This document shows positions 35,709 through 49,322 of a stretch of DNA of 64,000 nucleotides, one piece after another (position 1 is the first letter of the stretch; each line of letters begins with the position of its first letter). The position numbers and the translations under genes were made by a program. Origin of the DNA: Dimorphilus gyrociliatus (Eukaryota; Annelida; Polychaeta; Dinophilidae); contig CAJFCJ010000003.1 of NCBI GenBank assembly GCA_904063045.1, forward strand, positions 124,001 to 188,000, written 5' to 3'. Under the pieces are notes generated by a model. That model saw only the letters and a list, made by a program, of their open reading frames with translations. It was not told the origin of the DNA and searched no databases.

Positions 35709-37396
35709 TATATATATATAAATATATCGAAAATATTCCTCTTCTTATTTATTGTTGTTTTCTCGTTCCTGTTGTCCTTCGGAGTCTTCTTTGTCTTGTT
35801 GTCTCTCCTCAACTAGTTCTTAGCCTCTTCTTTCATATATACAATTTTAGCCTCTACTGGCTTTTTCCAATCCTATATTGCCAAATTTTTGTCGGTGACA
35901 ATACGATTTTATTGGTCCAATCGATTAGCAATCTTTACAAACTAATCGATCCTTTTATATTTAACTAGTTTTGCACGTGCTCAACAACCAAGTGTTAAAT
36001 AAATAACATTAGAGAATTTCTCGTGTTTACTGTATTTATCTGATATATGGTTTGTCAATTTTCCGTTAGATGGAGTTTTACAGCTGTAACTAGTGGCCTC
36101 TAGGCTTATTTTACTTTAAGGTCACCTTCTAAAGGAAAATAGCGCCTTAAAACGAGTATAATAGCTTTTAGGAAGTAATTGGATGGTCCTGTTCCCATAA
36201 AATTTTACTTTCTCTTGGTGTAAACTAGAAAAAAGCAAATTTTTAATAAACTTTTCCCCTTTTCAAACATTTCCACTCGATAGAACGCTATCTATTGGCT
36301 AAAAATCTAACTACTCAATAAAATAAAAGACAACAACGTATGGATAAAATGTAGCACGATAGGAGGAAAGAGAATGCCAGATACGAACGATATCTTCTTT
36401 CTCTTTCCTTTTGAAACATAATAAAATAGGGCAAATTCAATTTAGATATTTGAAAAGAGAGGAGTGAAAAATACTGTACTGTAGTTCTAAGGAGAGGGAT
36501 AAAATGGAAAGATAGCGTAGTGTAGCCAACACATAATTCTATAATGAAATTTAGAATCTCCTGTCGAAATGTCAACAGAGAAAAAACGATATGATTGAGG
36601 TAGTTTTCAGAGTCACTGCTTGTTAACAAGCAGAGCATCAACCGATCAATTTCATCCTCAATCCCTGCCTGAACAATTGGTCAAGTTTTTCGCCTTAACT
36701 ACAACCTTTAGCCTCGCGGTCTCTTAATATTGATCAATAGTTGGTAAACTGTCTGTCAAGCGTAATAAGGAAGAAAGTAGTAGAAGTAAAAGTGACAGAT
36801 GTGGTAGTAACAGCAACAATACAAGTAATAGTGATGTCGATAGTACTAGAATATAAACTCTAAAAGACGATGACGAAAATGATGAAAGAAGAGAGAAGAA
36901 AAGTGAAAAATTGAGTAAAATTTACTCTGAAAGAAAGATCTCCCTTGACGAATATTGGATGTTTTGAAAATATTTTTAAATGTTTGTAAAGAAATTGCTG
37001 TTGATTATATTTTGACGGAAGACGCCAAGGAAAGGAGAATGACTGAAAGAAGATAGCATAATGTGTGAAATAGAAAAGTAGAAAAATATTTGAAAGACAT
37101 TATGATGAGAAAAATTAAATAATGAGACTGGATTGTCAAATTTATCCAAGAGCAAGGACTTGGCAATTTTTACTTTTATTCTCCTTTCTCTTTTCTCATT
37201 CACGCACCCACTCAGTCACTCGCTCACTCATTTTGTAAATTTCTCTCTCTTTTCTCTTCGTTTCTCCCTCTCCCTCCCCCTCTCTGTTGCCTACTTTCTG
37301 CCTTGTTTTCTATTTGTAACATCAGATGGATAATAGGTAAACGTGTATATAACTTAGAATAGGACCTTTTAAAAACATATAAAAGACTGCTTAAGA

Positions 37397-37427
<31 letters not shown>

Positions 37428-38118
37428 GGAGTGGTGAATAGTTAATGTACTCGTATTGTATTATTGTTTCACGATAAGAGATTAAATATTATTATAGTTA
37501 TTGAAGACTATCTTTCAAAAAGAGAGTTTATACCTATTTGAATACCTCTTGCGCCTATTTGTTTTAATAGAGTATACTTAATAGTATTCATTTGCGGAGG
37601 GAAAGAGGAGCAACTAGGGAGTTTTGGATTAAATATAAAGAGCGAGTCGATAATTAGGATATCTTGTGAAAAATGTTTTAAACTACAAATACCAATAATA
37701 TCAATTTAACAAAGATACATTCATACATGTCAAATGCTCACAGATAATCTGAATTTTCAACCATCCATCAATCTATCCTTCTACTTTTCTTTGCAATTAA
37801 ATTCTACATCTAAGTAAATCAGTGTAATTCATTTTATTTAAATAGAAAAATAGGCTAAATTATAATTGTCCTTCAAGATAGATAGCTATCTGAGAAAAAA
37901 ATTAAAGGAAATATGCATTTGGAAAGAAACTCCTATTACATGTCCAAAGGCGATTAATAGAAACAAGTTGAGTATAATTGAATAAAATACTTAAAAGAGA
38001 ATTAAAGCGTTAAAGTATAATATATTCGATGCCTTAACGGCTTCAGAGTTTACGAATAGTATAAAACACGAAATTAATTGACTGCTTTAGGTGTTCTTTT
38101 CACTTTTAGTATCTAAAC

Positions 38119-38151
<33 letters not shown>

Positions 38152-39566
38152 GAGAATGATAGAGATACATTGTTTCAAAGAAAGAAAATGTGTTAATATT
38201 GATTACAAATTATTGTTCATATTTATATATATATACTGTATTAAAGTGTGCGTATGCATGTATGCATGTAGGGATGGATGGATAGATGGAGATAAGGCTG
38301 CTTGTCCAAATTCAAATCTGAGCCAGTCACTTTGCCTTTCCGAAGAGTTACTGTAATGTTTTTATCTTTGATGTAATTATAAATTATATGAAGGGAGAGA
38401 GAGAGAAAGCAAGCAAAAGGAATATTGTCAAATATATTATTTATCTTTTTATTGTAACCATTTTCGACTACTTTTAATAAACTCTTAATAGTTTCTTTTA
38501 TGGAATAATTGTTCGATAGACAGCAAGTAATATCATTTTCGCACTATTAACTAAAGAAGAAGAAGTAGCTAGAGAAGAGAATCTCGAGTATATTTCCCAA
38601 GATTCTTAGCAAATCTTCTATAAATGCACTATGCGGTAAACAGTAAACAGTATACAATATAGGAACAATGTATGTTATTGTAAAAAAAAGGGAAAAAAAC
38701 GAAACGTTATAGATGAGTTTTGCAAAAAAAAACAATCAATTCTTGTTAATTCCTTTTGTTGGCATTCAACTCTCTTAATTTTATAGTTTCAAATCAATTG
38801 ACTATAGCTTACAAAGTACATTATACAGTGTATATATACATCATTCTGTAAAATTAATAGTTTGATCGCAATACAGGATAACATCGGTGAGGAATTTTCA
38901 TAAGGTGTGAGAGAATATAAATTACCTATCTTTTTTATGGATTATAGCTGCTAAAACAGCTTTTAAACAGTTCTAATCGATATGATAGATTTTATAAAGA
39001 TATTCTGCTTGAGTGATGAAGCGTGCTATAAACACTACTTGGTTACTTAACAACTCATTTACGTAAGAAGAACACCCACTCTATACTAATATATGTACTT
39101 AATATATTTACTTATAAATATTATCCGTAGGACATGTGTCAATAATATTCTTTTTCTTCTTTTTTTTAATCATTCCCCTTCGTTCTCCTTCAGTCTTCCT
39201 TCCTTCGCTCTCATACTTGCTTACTCCCTCTCTCGCTCACTCACTCACACTCTCTTCCTTCCTTCCTTCCAAAAAATTTTGCTTAATAATAACAATATTT
39301 TTAAGACTTATTTACATTCATATATTATTAAATAGTATATATTTAAATGAGAAATATACACTATTCACAGTAAAAGTGAAGGTTTGGGAAATCGGAATGG
39401 GAACACTTGGATAGAGATCCCTTGAATTGAAAAATCAATGCATTTATTTCATAAATTCATTTATTTACTTATTCACTTAGTGTTGCCCACTTTCTATTTA
39501 TTGGAACTTATTTAATAAATATAATATATGAAATTGACGCTTGCCTGGATAGATTTAATAGCTCAT
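35709..39566. other. Intergenic, simple repeats, no gene recognised
   Basis: AT-rich DNA with a (GT)n run at about 37399-37423, (GA)n at 38119-38142, CT-rich tracts near 37230-37290 and TATA-type tracts. No open frame with convincing amino-acid composition or splice-site pairing was found on either strand. Confidence 0.5.
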
Positions 39567-40834
39567 TTAAAAGTCTATTAATCTTCTGGAGCCGAATCCT
39601 GGATCAGGTAATTTTCAGGGATTGAAATTCAAATTTTCTTCTCTTTAAGTCATATGAAATGTATCACTTACAAAAGGTAAGCTTGTTATAATAATTGTAA
39701 ACAAACAACTATAATTAATTATATATCGAAGAGGCAAGAAGACGGTAAAGTGGAGGAAGAGGGACGAGAAGAAGACGATGAAGAAGAGGACGAAGAAGAA
39801 GAAGAGAGCTGTTAGGCTGTCAAGTGTATTTGTTATAACACCTAAGAAGTAAATATAAGAGAATGTTTTATTCTATTCCTCCGTCTCAGCTTGTTTAATG
39901 GCGAAGGACGAAAAGAGATGAAGAAGAAGAAGAAGAATGATAAAAAGTTTTCATCCATTTTTGAATGATTCTCTAGTCTGTGTACAATTGCCATTGAAGC
40001 TATACGTATTTATAATTGTGAACTTTTGTTAAGTAGAGCTTAAATTAAAAGAACAATCATGCTGTAAATCACCGTAGGATAAGCACATTATCATTTCAAG
40101 TTGACTGACGGCCGAGTATAATATTTCCATTTAGATTAGAGAGTTTGTAGTAATCAACCTCTAATATGTGGATTATTTTGGGGTATTTTGTAAGTTAATA
40201 GTGTAATTTTATCGTTCAGATGGCTTATTAATATACTTGTATAGAAATAAACTGATAAAAGAAGGTGAACGAGAATAAGAAAGAAAGCTCAACTGCAGAA
40301 CTGTATAATGAAGAGAAGGGAAGGAGGGAGGTATAAAAGGTGAAAGTCTTTACCATTCTAATTAATTCTTCCTATATTTTGCGTAGGTGGCAAAGATTGA
40401 TCTAACTACTCAAACCTATAGATTTAGTTTTATGGACAGAAAAAAAAAACTGCATACGCAAGATGAAACGTCATGAATCCACTTCCGCTTTCCTAGTACT
40501 CCAAAGAATATTACATTTCGGTCGGCGTAAATCATCACGTAATCCATCTTTTTCTTTTATTTAATTTTATTCCTTATCATGACAATTCAACTAGTCGTTT
40601 ACTTTTTGCTTAGTGTAATATCCCAAGCAAAGAAGGATCAATTGTTTGTTTTGTTTTGTTTGTTTGTTTGTTTGTTAAAAAGCGAAAAGAGAAAAGAAAG
40701 ATTTTAATAAAGAGAAATGAATTTTGTTTTCATTAATTTTATTCTTGAATTCTTTTTCTAAAACTGTTTTTTCGACAATTTGAGAGGAAAGTTTTAATCT
40801 AGTTTTGATTGTTGAATAAAGAGGATTATTTAAG

Positions 40835-40880
<46 letters not shown>

Positions 40881-41987
40881 ATCTCATATAATATAAAGTT
40901 TCTTTAAAAATAATCACGAAAGAAAATAATTCAATTTTTGTTTTTGTTTTCCTTTTAAGATCAAAAAGATGAAAAACTGTTTTTCTTTAGTTTTATTAAT
41001 CTTTTTTTCTGAGAGACACAAGCAAAAATGTTTGAATTTTTCAAAAGAAGAAAATTAAATTCACCCAACTTTACCAATATTTGTTTTATTTTTGTTTTTT
41101 TTTTGTCTTTTTTGCAATGTTTATTATTCATTTTCTTTTTTAGTATCCTTTTTTTGGTATGTTTGGTTTTCTTTCTTTCTTTCTTCCTTTCTAAATATTT
41201 CTTTATTTTTTACCAATTAAAGCCATTTCGCACTCAGTCACATCTATTCAGAGTAAAAAAAGAGATAAAAACGGATAAGACGTTTATTATAATCGTAGAT
41301 AGGCAGATAGATAGATCGATTGATAGTATGGTTAAAGTTAGAAGAGAAAACACGAAAGAAAAAGAGATGAACGAAGGAGGTGACTACTTCCATTGATATA
41401 TTATTACTACTTATATACAGTATAAACAGAGAGTCATAAATTATAATAAGCCGAATGTTCGATTGATTAGTTCATTCAATTCATTAATTGCTTAATGAAT
41501 AAATTAAATCTTTAATAAAAGAATTAAATCAAAGAAAGTACTTACCGCTTAGTTCTTTCCTTTTCAGAAAAGCCCGAACGTTACCTTGCTGATGAATATT
41601 AATAATAATGAAATTAGAAAAGTAGTTAAAACACAGATAAGGAGGTAGAGGAGGATGAGGAGAAAAGGGATAGGAATACGAATTAGGATAATCGTCAAAT
41701 GGAATATGCATATTAAATCTCAATAAATATAAGGGAAAGATTAATTCTTTAATTAATTCAATACAGCTATTCCATAATTGGTTTACAATCATTTTTACCT
41801 TTTCCTTTTGTTTTCGTATCAAGCATTTCATTAAGTTTTGAAAGTTATCATTGGGTATTATATCTTGCCCGCCATTTCCAGGAATAATAAATAGACTGTC
41901 ATCGTCATCGTCCTCTTCGATAGGTGCACAACTTATCGATGAAACATAGAAAACCGATAGAATGAAGAAAGCCGTTAAAAACTTCAT
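39567..41987 (-). CDS. Small secreted protein or peptide precursor (last exon uncertain)
   Basis: Exon 1 (41799-41987) starts at ATG 41987 and encodes a clear signal peptide, MKFLTAFFILSVFYVSSISC, then an acidic run (EEDDDDD) and FQNLMKCLIRKQKEK up to a GTAAAA donor. Exon 2 (41546-41588, 43 bp) begins after TTCATCAG and encodes QGNVRAFLKRKELS before a good GTAAGT donor. A phase-compatible short exon at 39567-39598 would add GFGSRRLIDF and a stop, giving about 87 residues; this last step is speculative. Dibasic and tribasic sites (KRK, RR, RK) and the small exons resemble neuropeptide or hormone precursors, but I recognise no known peptide and only one cysteine remains outside the signal. Function unknown. 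Confidence 0.45.
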
Positions 41988-42490
41988 AATTCCTTTCTCA
42001 GAGAGAATCTTTTAGCTGTTTCTTCCCGAGCTCGACAGAGAGTGTAAAATTCTTTTCCGTGTATCCTCTGTAGTGAGGGCGTGTTGTTATGAATATTAAT
42101 TAGTTGGCGTGTACCTCTTACTCTACTTCTACGTTTGACACAAGAAATTTTAGAAAACGATATATCAACATATCAAACTTTAAAAATATTTGAACAATAC
42201 CAAGCAGAAGAAGAATGAGGAACAAAAGGGGAGATGAAGGGAGGCGGGAATGGAGGAAGAAAGGAAGGATTAGATTGTCGGGGAGAGAAAATCAGAAATA
42301 ATGTAATTGCAGTCTTTAGAGCTTAAATACCCAAAGATTTATATTTTCTAATAACTTTCATAGAAATCTATTCTTTTTTTCCTGTATTGTCTATATATAG
42401 TAGATGAAGATGACAATCTTAAGGAAAATTACTCTACTATAGATGGTAAAATAAAAAGGAAGACGGAATAGAGAAATATAGAAAAGGGAT

Positions 42491-42536
<46 letters not shown>

Positions 42537-43009
42537 GGAGACAGACAGGCGGATAGAGTAAAAGAATATACCATAAAAAAAACTTTTATCTTTATCCTTT
42601 TGTGTGAAAACATCTTTTAAACTTTAGTTTTCCTTCTTGAGAAGCTTTATAAGGGTGATTAAATCCGCTTAAGCGGGATAGGGAAATCGACAGATTTAAG
42701 AGAAAGACAAGAGAAAGACAAATGGTTAGTGTTGGATTGGATATAAAAGAATTGATTAGATATTTTTTAATTGTCAAAATGGTATTGTATTACGAAATAT
42801 TACGCTTAAATAAGCAATTTTTTTTTATAATATTAAAATATAATGATAGGATAAACAGGGAATAATTCGAGAAATATGACAAAATAAATGCTCATAAATT
42901 TCTTTAGCCTTTTCTTTTATTTTCTTTTTTTTTTAATTCTTCAATAACGTTATTCTTCAGACATTTAATCTTTTAACGTATATTTTTATACATTATCCAC
43001 TCCCCTTCC

Positions 43010-43058
<49 letters not shown>

Positions 43059-44849
43059 ACACACACACATATTCATATATACACCTCTCCTCTTTAAAAA
43101 GTTTCACACTTCTCGTTTACCAATCTCTCATCATCTCATTTGATGAATAATGAGATATTTTAGTAAAGAGGAAAAAGAAGGGTAAGGTTCTTAGTCTCTG
43201 CGTATATGTAGAGGTGTGTGCGTGAAGAGAGGGGCAGGGGAAATGAGCCAGTAAAAGAGGAAGCATAACAAATTTATGAAAAAATTGTGACAATTTTATT
43301 AATCAGTAATTTTGGTATTTAAAAAGAGAAAAGAAGAATAATAAAAGCAGTTCTATATTTAGCTGTTTCTTGTACTATTATTGAAAATGTATATCTAGTA
43401 TATGAATTAAAAAGTGTTAAAAAAACAAAACATAAAAACAATAGAAATAGTTGAAAAAAATTTCACTTTGTTCTTAAATAAAGAATAAAAAGTAATGTAG
43501 TAAACAATGATATAAAGTGTATTCATATATATAAATTCTACCCAAATATACTATTCATTCTCTTAGAAATTCTATGCTTTCTTTTATTCTTAAATTCTTT
43601 CACTTTCTTACAATTTACAGATTCTTCCTCCCCCTCCTCCCCCTCCTCCACATCTCAATCTCTTTTACAGGCTCAACTATCTGTCTAATAATCAATAATT
43701 GACAATATAACATTTTTTACTATTCGTTTATCATTACTTAAAAACTTGTCAAGTAATTTAATAAGTTTCTTTAAGAAAGATTATGACGATTATCCTGAGT
43801 AAACATGATAGTATTTCTTTTATTTCTATGTCTATTCAACTGAAAAAGTCACTACCTTTCATACTCTTAGGAAAAAATCAGGCGAATGTTTTGTTGTAGA
43901 CTACTGATATCTCATAAAGCTTGACCTTTACTAGTGGAGTGTGTATATTATGTATTATTTGTTTGTTTCCATCAATGTAATGTTATTAAAATTTCTTGTC
44001 CTCTTTTTATGTAATCTTTCTTTCTTTTTGTGTGTTTTGTTGTCTGTATGTTTCTGTTTCTGTCTCTCACACACACATACACACACACACCTACACACCC
44101 TTTCTCTTTCTCTCTCTCTCTCTCTCTCACGTAAATATTCATAAGTTTGTCAAGAAGTTTTTAACTTTGTCTTTTTGCCAATAAAACCGTATCGCCATCT
44201 GTTGATTAATTGAAAACTATAGAAAAGTTTCTTGTATTTGAAACTCTGAAAAATAACACCCAAGAACTACAAGATGGAAGGAGGCAATAAAAAACCACAA
44301 TAAAGACATGGGAAAATGCAGAAAAATTTAACAAGCCAGGATGAGAATGATGATAGAGTCAAAGTTTAGTCACCTATACATGCTGAAAGAAATAGAGGTT
44401 ATGTAGGAGGAAAGGGAAACGAAGAAGAGAAAGGGTAATCACTGAAATAGTTTGTAGCAAAATAAGTGGAAGAGAAAATAAGAAAATTGAATTTTATCAC
44501 TATATTATATGAAATTAATGTATAAATAATGAGAATAAATAGATAGAAAGTAATTATATCGGGGGCCTAAAAAAGACACTAAGAGAGTATATCTTATTTA
44601 CAGCGAAACGCTAATCGAGGTATAGATTTCGTGCCAGCAGTGTTGCTTAGAATAAGAGACAGATGTATATATATTAGTATATATATATTAGTATATATAT
44701 ACATTTATATAATATACATATATACAATATATAAAGTGTATTAAACAATTAAGTGCGAGTATTACGAAAAGGTTAGTATTTCAATCAATGAAATGCTACT
44801 ACTGGAGAAATTACCAAATAGTTTTATAATGCTCGTATATAGAATGAAG

Positions 44850-44889
<40 letters not shown>

Positions 44890-46102
44890 AAGTTCAATCT
44901 AATTGCATATAAATCAACAAGAAAGGAGGAAAAATAGAAAATTTAGGTTGATTTAATATAGAAGATTCTTAAACACAATAGAAAGACATATGTGTAGTCT
45001 GAAGAATTTCTATTGTAATATTGTAAGTATATACAATACGGACCCTTTTCCAATTATTATAAATTTGCCTTTAATTATCCATTCTAAAGTTTATCAAAGT
45101 ATAAGAGATTAATAGCAATTTCATACTATCCTATTATATTGCCTGTAACAAAGAATGATAAACTTGTTATCCAACCACGTACTAATTTTAATCCACTCCA
45201 TACACCTGTATACTGTATGTATAATAGAGTTTTAATAATTTATTAAAAATTTAACCTATTTACATTCAATACGAAGAAGAGAAATGAATGCGAAAAGAAA
45301 CGAAGAAAAAACTAAAGAAAACGATGAGCCAATCAACTCTTTCTTTCATTTTTAATATTTGTATTCGTCTCTTTTCTTCTCCTTCTTCGTCTTCTTATTC
45401 ATTTCTTACAGCATAGCATAGATTTCTCCTATTCAAAAATATTCTTCTCTCTTCTTTAACAGCATCTTGCAAAAGAGAGAAATCTACTGGATTTCGTGTA
45501 ATAAATTACAAATAAATATATTATAAATAAACAAACATTTTCGTATAATTAGACTAAATGCCCTTATTTATATCTTTCTTCTCTGCTCTCTTCTTGTTGA
45601 ACAGTAACAAAGTAAAACAAAATAACCAATTCTTCATTTGCATATACATCTCAAACAGATGGCGTTGTAGGAGACAAGTGAACAAAACAAAAAGAAAAAG
45701 ATAAAGAAAAGAAGCACTATTATCTACATTCTAGTAAAAAAAATAGAAACAGTAAAGCGTTCATTATTCTGTTTAATTAATATTCAATTAAGAAATATTT
45801 TCCAATTACTTTCTTTTCACTTTTTCTTTAAAATAACAAGGAGAAGAGGAAAAGAAACAAATCTTTTTCCTACTTTTAATCTGCTCTTTCTCTCTCTGTC
45901 TCTCTCTCTTTTGCTTTTTTCAAGTAAAATCTTCAATAAAGAAATGAAAAGAAAAATAAATAGAAACAAAAAACACCAAAACAAAATATTAGAAATAAAT
46001 AGAAATAAATACAAATACAAAAAGAAAAGACGGTTTTGCTTTTGAATTGTCGTTGTTGCTCTCTAATAGAAAAATTCTCAATTTGCTCTTTGAAACAATG
46101 AT
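41988..46102. other. Intergenic, simple repeats
   Basis: The stretch holds (GA)n at about 42499-42532, (CT)n followed by (CA)n at about 43013-43068, CA/CT runs at about 44067-44130, a TATATTAG-type AT tract at 44660-44735 and (GA)n at 44857-44884. An AGATGGCG word lies at 44193-44200 (reverse strand) and another at 45657-45664. No gene was recognised. Confidence 0.5.
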
Positions 46103-48679
46103 TCAGGAATACAAGACGAAATTCTTCAATCTGGCTGGTAATGTTAAGGATTGAACTCTCTCTTCCATATTCTTTTTACCGATACTCTTTCTTATAATCC
46201 TTCGGCACAAGTCGGCTAATGGCATAGGTTCCGCTGTTTGAAAAAATAATTGAATGAAATTAGAATGCAGGTTAACTTGTTTTTTATTTAAATAGATTTC
46301 TATTCTTGTTTATTTGCGCAAGGCCAACGTGTTTTTTAGCTTATATTAACCATTTGCAAAGAAAATCGTATGGGTATACGAAAACAAATTATTGGCTATT
46401 TATAATAGGTGCTATATATTCAGGATGGGACAGTATACACTCGGTGGACGGATGGATGAATAAATAGACTGATAGACAGATAGACAGAAAGAACGAATAC
46501 GCGGCGAAAAGATAGAAAGACAGATAAAGAGACAGAGAGTGAAAGAGAAAGTTATATACAATGTAATACAAGTGTTAATTGTATACATGTTCTGTATATA
46601 TCTACAAATGAGTTTTATCTTTGCTTATCTCTGGTTAAGGAAATAAGCGTTACGAGTTTCTTTGTTCACAGAAACGGCGCCCCGCCCACCGAATATGTCT
46701 ATTTTTAGAACAGAAAACGCGCATCTGGCGTTTTATTTTCGAACTAAAAAAGCGGATACCTACCATCTAAACCGGCCAGATAATGCATGGAAATTTCGCA
46801 GTGCCCCCAGACGGCCGAGACGACTGGGTATAAGGTTTTTCCCTTTAAATTCCTAAAGGCAATTCCGAGAAATTTCCCCCCTGACAGAAACGAGAGCGTT
46901 CCCTCATCCATATCGAGAACAACTTGAACGCTATTGGCGGCTACAAAATTACTTTGACAAGGATAAGAACCAACAGGAGTCTTTGAACCATGTAATAAGC
47001 GATTTCTTCCCAACTCCCAACCCCAAGAATCCGTACCAGACCCAATTAACGAGTGATAACCAACGCAATGTAAAGAGGCTTCTTTCGTAGCAACGCCGAC
47101 AACGGCATGCGTTCCTCTTTGTTTAATGGGCCAATGTATTTGCCAGACATGAATTCCCTTTGTATAACCGATCTGAAAAGATAGAAATATTAAGTAAGAT
47201 AATTCTATTAATTGTATATACAGTAGTAGTATATCATATACATTTATATTACTATATATTTATATATTGTATTATTATTTTTCTATTGTATGGACTTTGC
47301 GAGTTTAAGAAAACAATTGAAAAAACTCTATTCTTTTTTAATAATTGTTTTAAGAGAGTTCACAGAGCAAAAGTACGTATATTTTTGACAAACAAGCTTT
47401 TAAAAATACTCGTTACTATTGCTCTCTCAATGTCCTCTCTACCTAACCATCTATTTATCTCTTCTCACCTCTCCCCTTCTCTCCCTCTCCCTCGCTACTT
47501 ATCTTGTGTTTCGTTTCATTTTATTTGTATACTCAATCATTCAATCACTATCCACCCATCCACCCACCCATTCATCCGTCCGACTCTTTTTATCTGTCTC
47601 TCCCTTCAGGCTTTCAGGTCAGAATGACCTGGAAAATTATATACAATTTCCAACTCTCTTTAGCAATCAATTTAATTAAAATCAACACAACTAAAGCGCA
47701 AAGAAAACAACAACTTTCCTAATCGCTGTCGTCTTGTTCTAATCAATTTACAGCTCGTTTTAGCCACTATCGTCTAAAATATCACACCAATTCACCCTTT
47801 CCCCATCCGTCGTTCCCCTCCCTCCCCTACCTTAATAAGCCAATTATCTACAGATTAAACTTTTACTCAATTCCTTTCTAGCAAAAAAAAATATTTCAGT
47901 TAGGCCTAAATGTAAATAGCATTAGGCAAAATAAATTCGGTATGCGTAATCATAGTATTTCTAGGAGTATCTTATCAATTCAGTAACTGGATTTAGTAAA
48001 GGATTTCCATGTCTATAAATAGATGATAGTTGTAGAAACAAAAATAAAAAAGAAGGCGAAGGAAAAGGAGTATTGCTTTTATTTATTCACTCATTCATTC
48101 ATTCATGCATTTATTTATTCTCTCTCTCTTTCTTACGCTCTTTCTTTCTCTCTCTCTGTCTTTCTTTCTTTCTTTCTCTCTCTCTCTGTTTCTCTCTCTC
48201 TCTCTATCTCTATCTCTCTGTATTTCTCTCTTCCTCTCTCTTTCCCTCTTCACCTATCTACCTTTTCTCTCTCTCTATATATATATACTATTAGTAAATA
48301 ATAAACTGAAACTTGTGCAATGAAGAAAACAAAGAGGTAAGTAGGATGATAAAATATAAAAAAGAAGCAGTTGAGGTAAAATGATTATAGCTACCTTCCC
48401 CCTTATACAGTCCGTACTTTGGGCTACTGGATGTCTATGGAACGTAAAAGGATCATCATCCTTAACGAAAACATTTAATGATCGATCTTCATTATTCCAA
48501 GCATGCAACGCCTGTAATTCCTTTGGTAATCTTGGTAATTCCAACAGAAATTCTAATCTTGACGGTTTTTCCAGTTGACTAGCATTGTTTACAGGTCTTT
48601 CCAGATTTCTGCGCTTTTTGTTTGATTCTTTTCGCCTTTCGAATTGCAGTTCTATTTTTGCGCAAGACACGTGCAGCAT
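46103..48679 (-). CDS. SPRY domain SOCS-box protein (SPSB / gustavus family)
   Basis: Exons on the - strand: 48395-48679 (ATG at 48679), 46764-47172 and 46103-46233 (TGA), with GT-AG introns in phases 0 and 1, giving 274 residues. The N-terminal part has [19 protein letters not shown] and [17 protein letters not shown]. The SPRY core continues with [50 protein letters not shown] and [12 protein letters not shown]. The SOCS box follows: [17 protein letters not shown] then [14 protein letters not shown]. These match the SPSB1/SPSB4/gustavus subfamily closely in order and spacing. The family recruits elongin B/C-Cullin 5 ubiquitin ligase to targets carrying short (D/E)-I-N-N-N-type peptides. I chose the ATG before [12 protein letters not shown] because the frame meets TAG a little upstream. 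Intron 1 (1.2 kb) holds large CT arrays. Confidence 0.95.
46662..46760. promoter_or_regulatory. GC-box and MEF2-like site cluster in SPSB intron 2
   Basis: Next to the donor of SPSB exon 2 is a short GC-rich patch with CCCCGCCC (a GC/Sp1 box) near 46680 and CTATTTTTAG (matching the MEF2 consensus YTAWWWWTAR) near 46700. It might be an intronic enhancer or internal promoter. This rests on motif matches only. Confidence 0.25.
48118..48285 (+). repeat. Long CT-rich microsatellite in SPSB intron 1
   Basis: Some 165 bp of (CT)n, (CTTT)n and (CTCTAT) units follow an ATTC/TTCA tetranucleotide run. On the gene strand it is a polypurine tract. Confidence 0.85.
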
Positions 48680-48796
48680 TTTCGCCTGTGATATAAAAGA
48701 GCTTCTGAGATCTTTCTGTAGAGATTCAAACTGCAGCGCCACCTACACGAGTCTAAAAATACGTAACGCGCTCCTTGCTTCGCGGTTAAACGCGTC

Positions 48797-48806
48797 GTCA
48801 CGTGAC
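48797..48806. promoter_or_regulatory. E-box palindrome GTCACGTGAC upstream of SPSB
   Basis: This 10-bp palindrome lies 117 bp upstream of the SPSB start codon on the gene strand, in a CpG-containing block (about 48765-48830) that is likely the SPSB promoter. It is identical to the site upstream of the WH1 gene. Confidence 0.55.
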
Positions 48807-49322
48807 CATCGATGTCGGAAACAGGAGTAGTTCTTTGTCTCTTCCCCAGGGTTTCTCTTCGGACCTTTTAGCGATAAGCATGCGGGAGAGATAGCACGAT
48901 ACCCGCCACCTTCCGGTAGTTTTATTGTAATATGAGTAAAAGTCTTTTTTAGGAAACAGATTTTCTATTTGGGGTTTATGGACGAAAGAAAGAACGAAGA
49001 AAGAAATAAATAGAACATTTTTTTTTCTTTTCTTTCCTTTTTGTCTCGTTTTGAATGAGTTTCTTGAACAAATTCTTATTGAATAATACATCAAATATAA
49101 ACCTTTTACATTAAGTAAGATATTAAAAAGATATAAATAAAATGTGGAGAGGTTAATAACAGATTTTGTTTGCTGTTCAAAACGGAAACAAACACTATAG
49201 TTACGTTGATAGAAAATGAATGAAGGAAAGGCGAATAGGAGGATAAAGATAGGGATAAGGGCGAACAATATTGAATATTTTAAATACGACACATTTACAA
49301 GGTGAAAATGTGCTCCGTTTTC

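Noticed and set aside
46138-46190. Short GT-AG intron inside the last SPSB exon
   Set aside because: Reading through gives [20 protein letters not shown], which restores the conserved SOCS box; splicing would delete it.
48023-48323. Long open frames rich in Ser/Leu/Phe
   Set aside because: They are translations of CT microsatellites in several frames and carry no domain or splice support.
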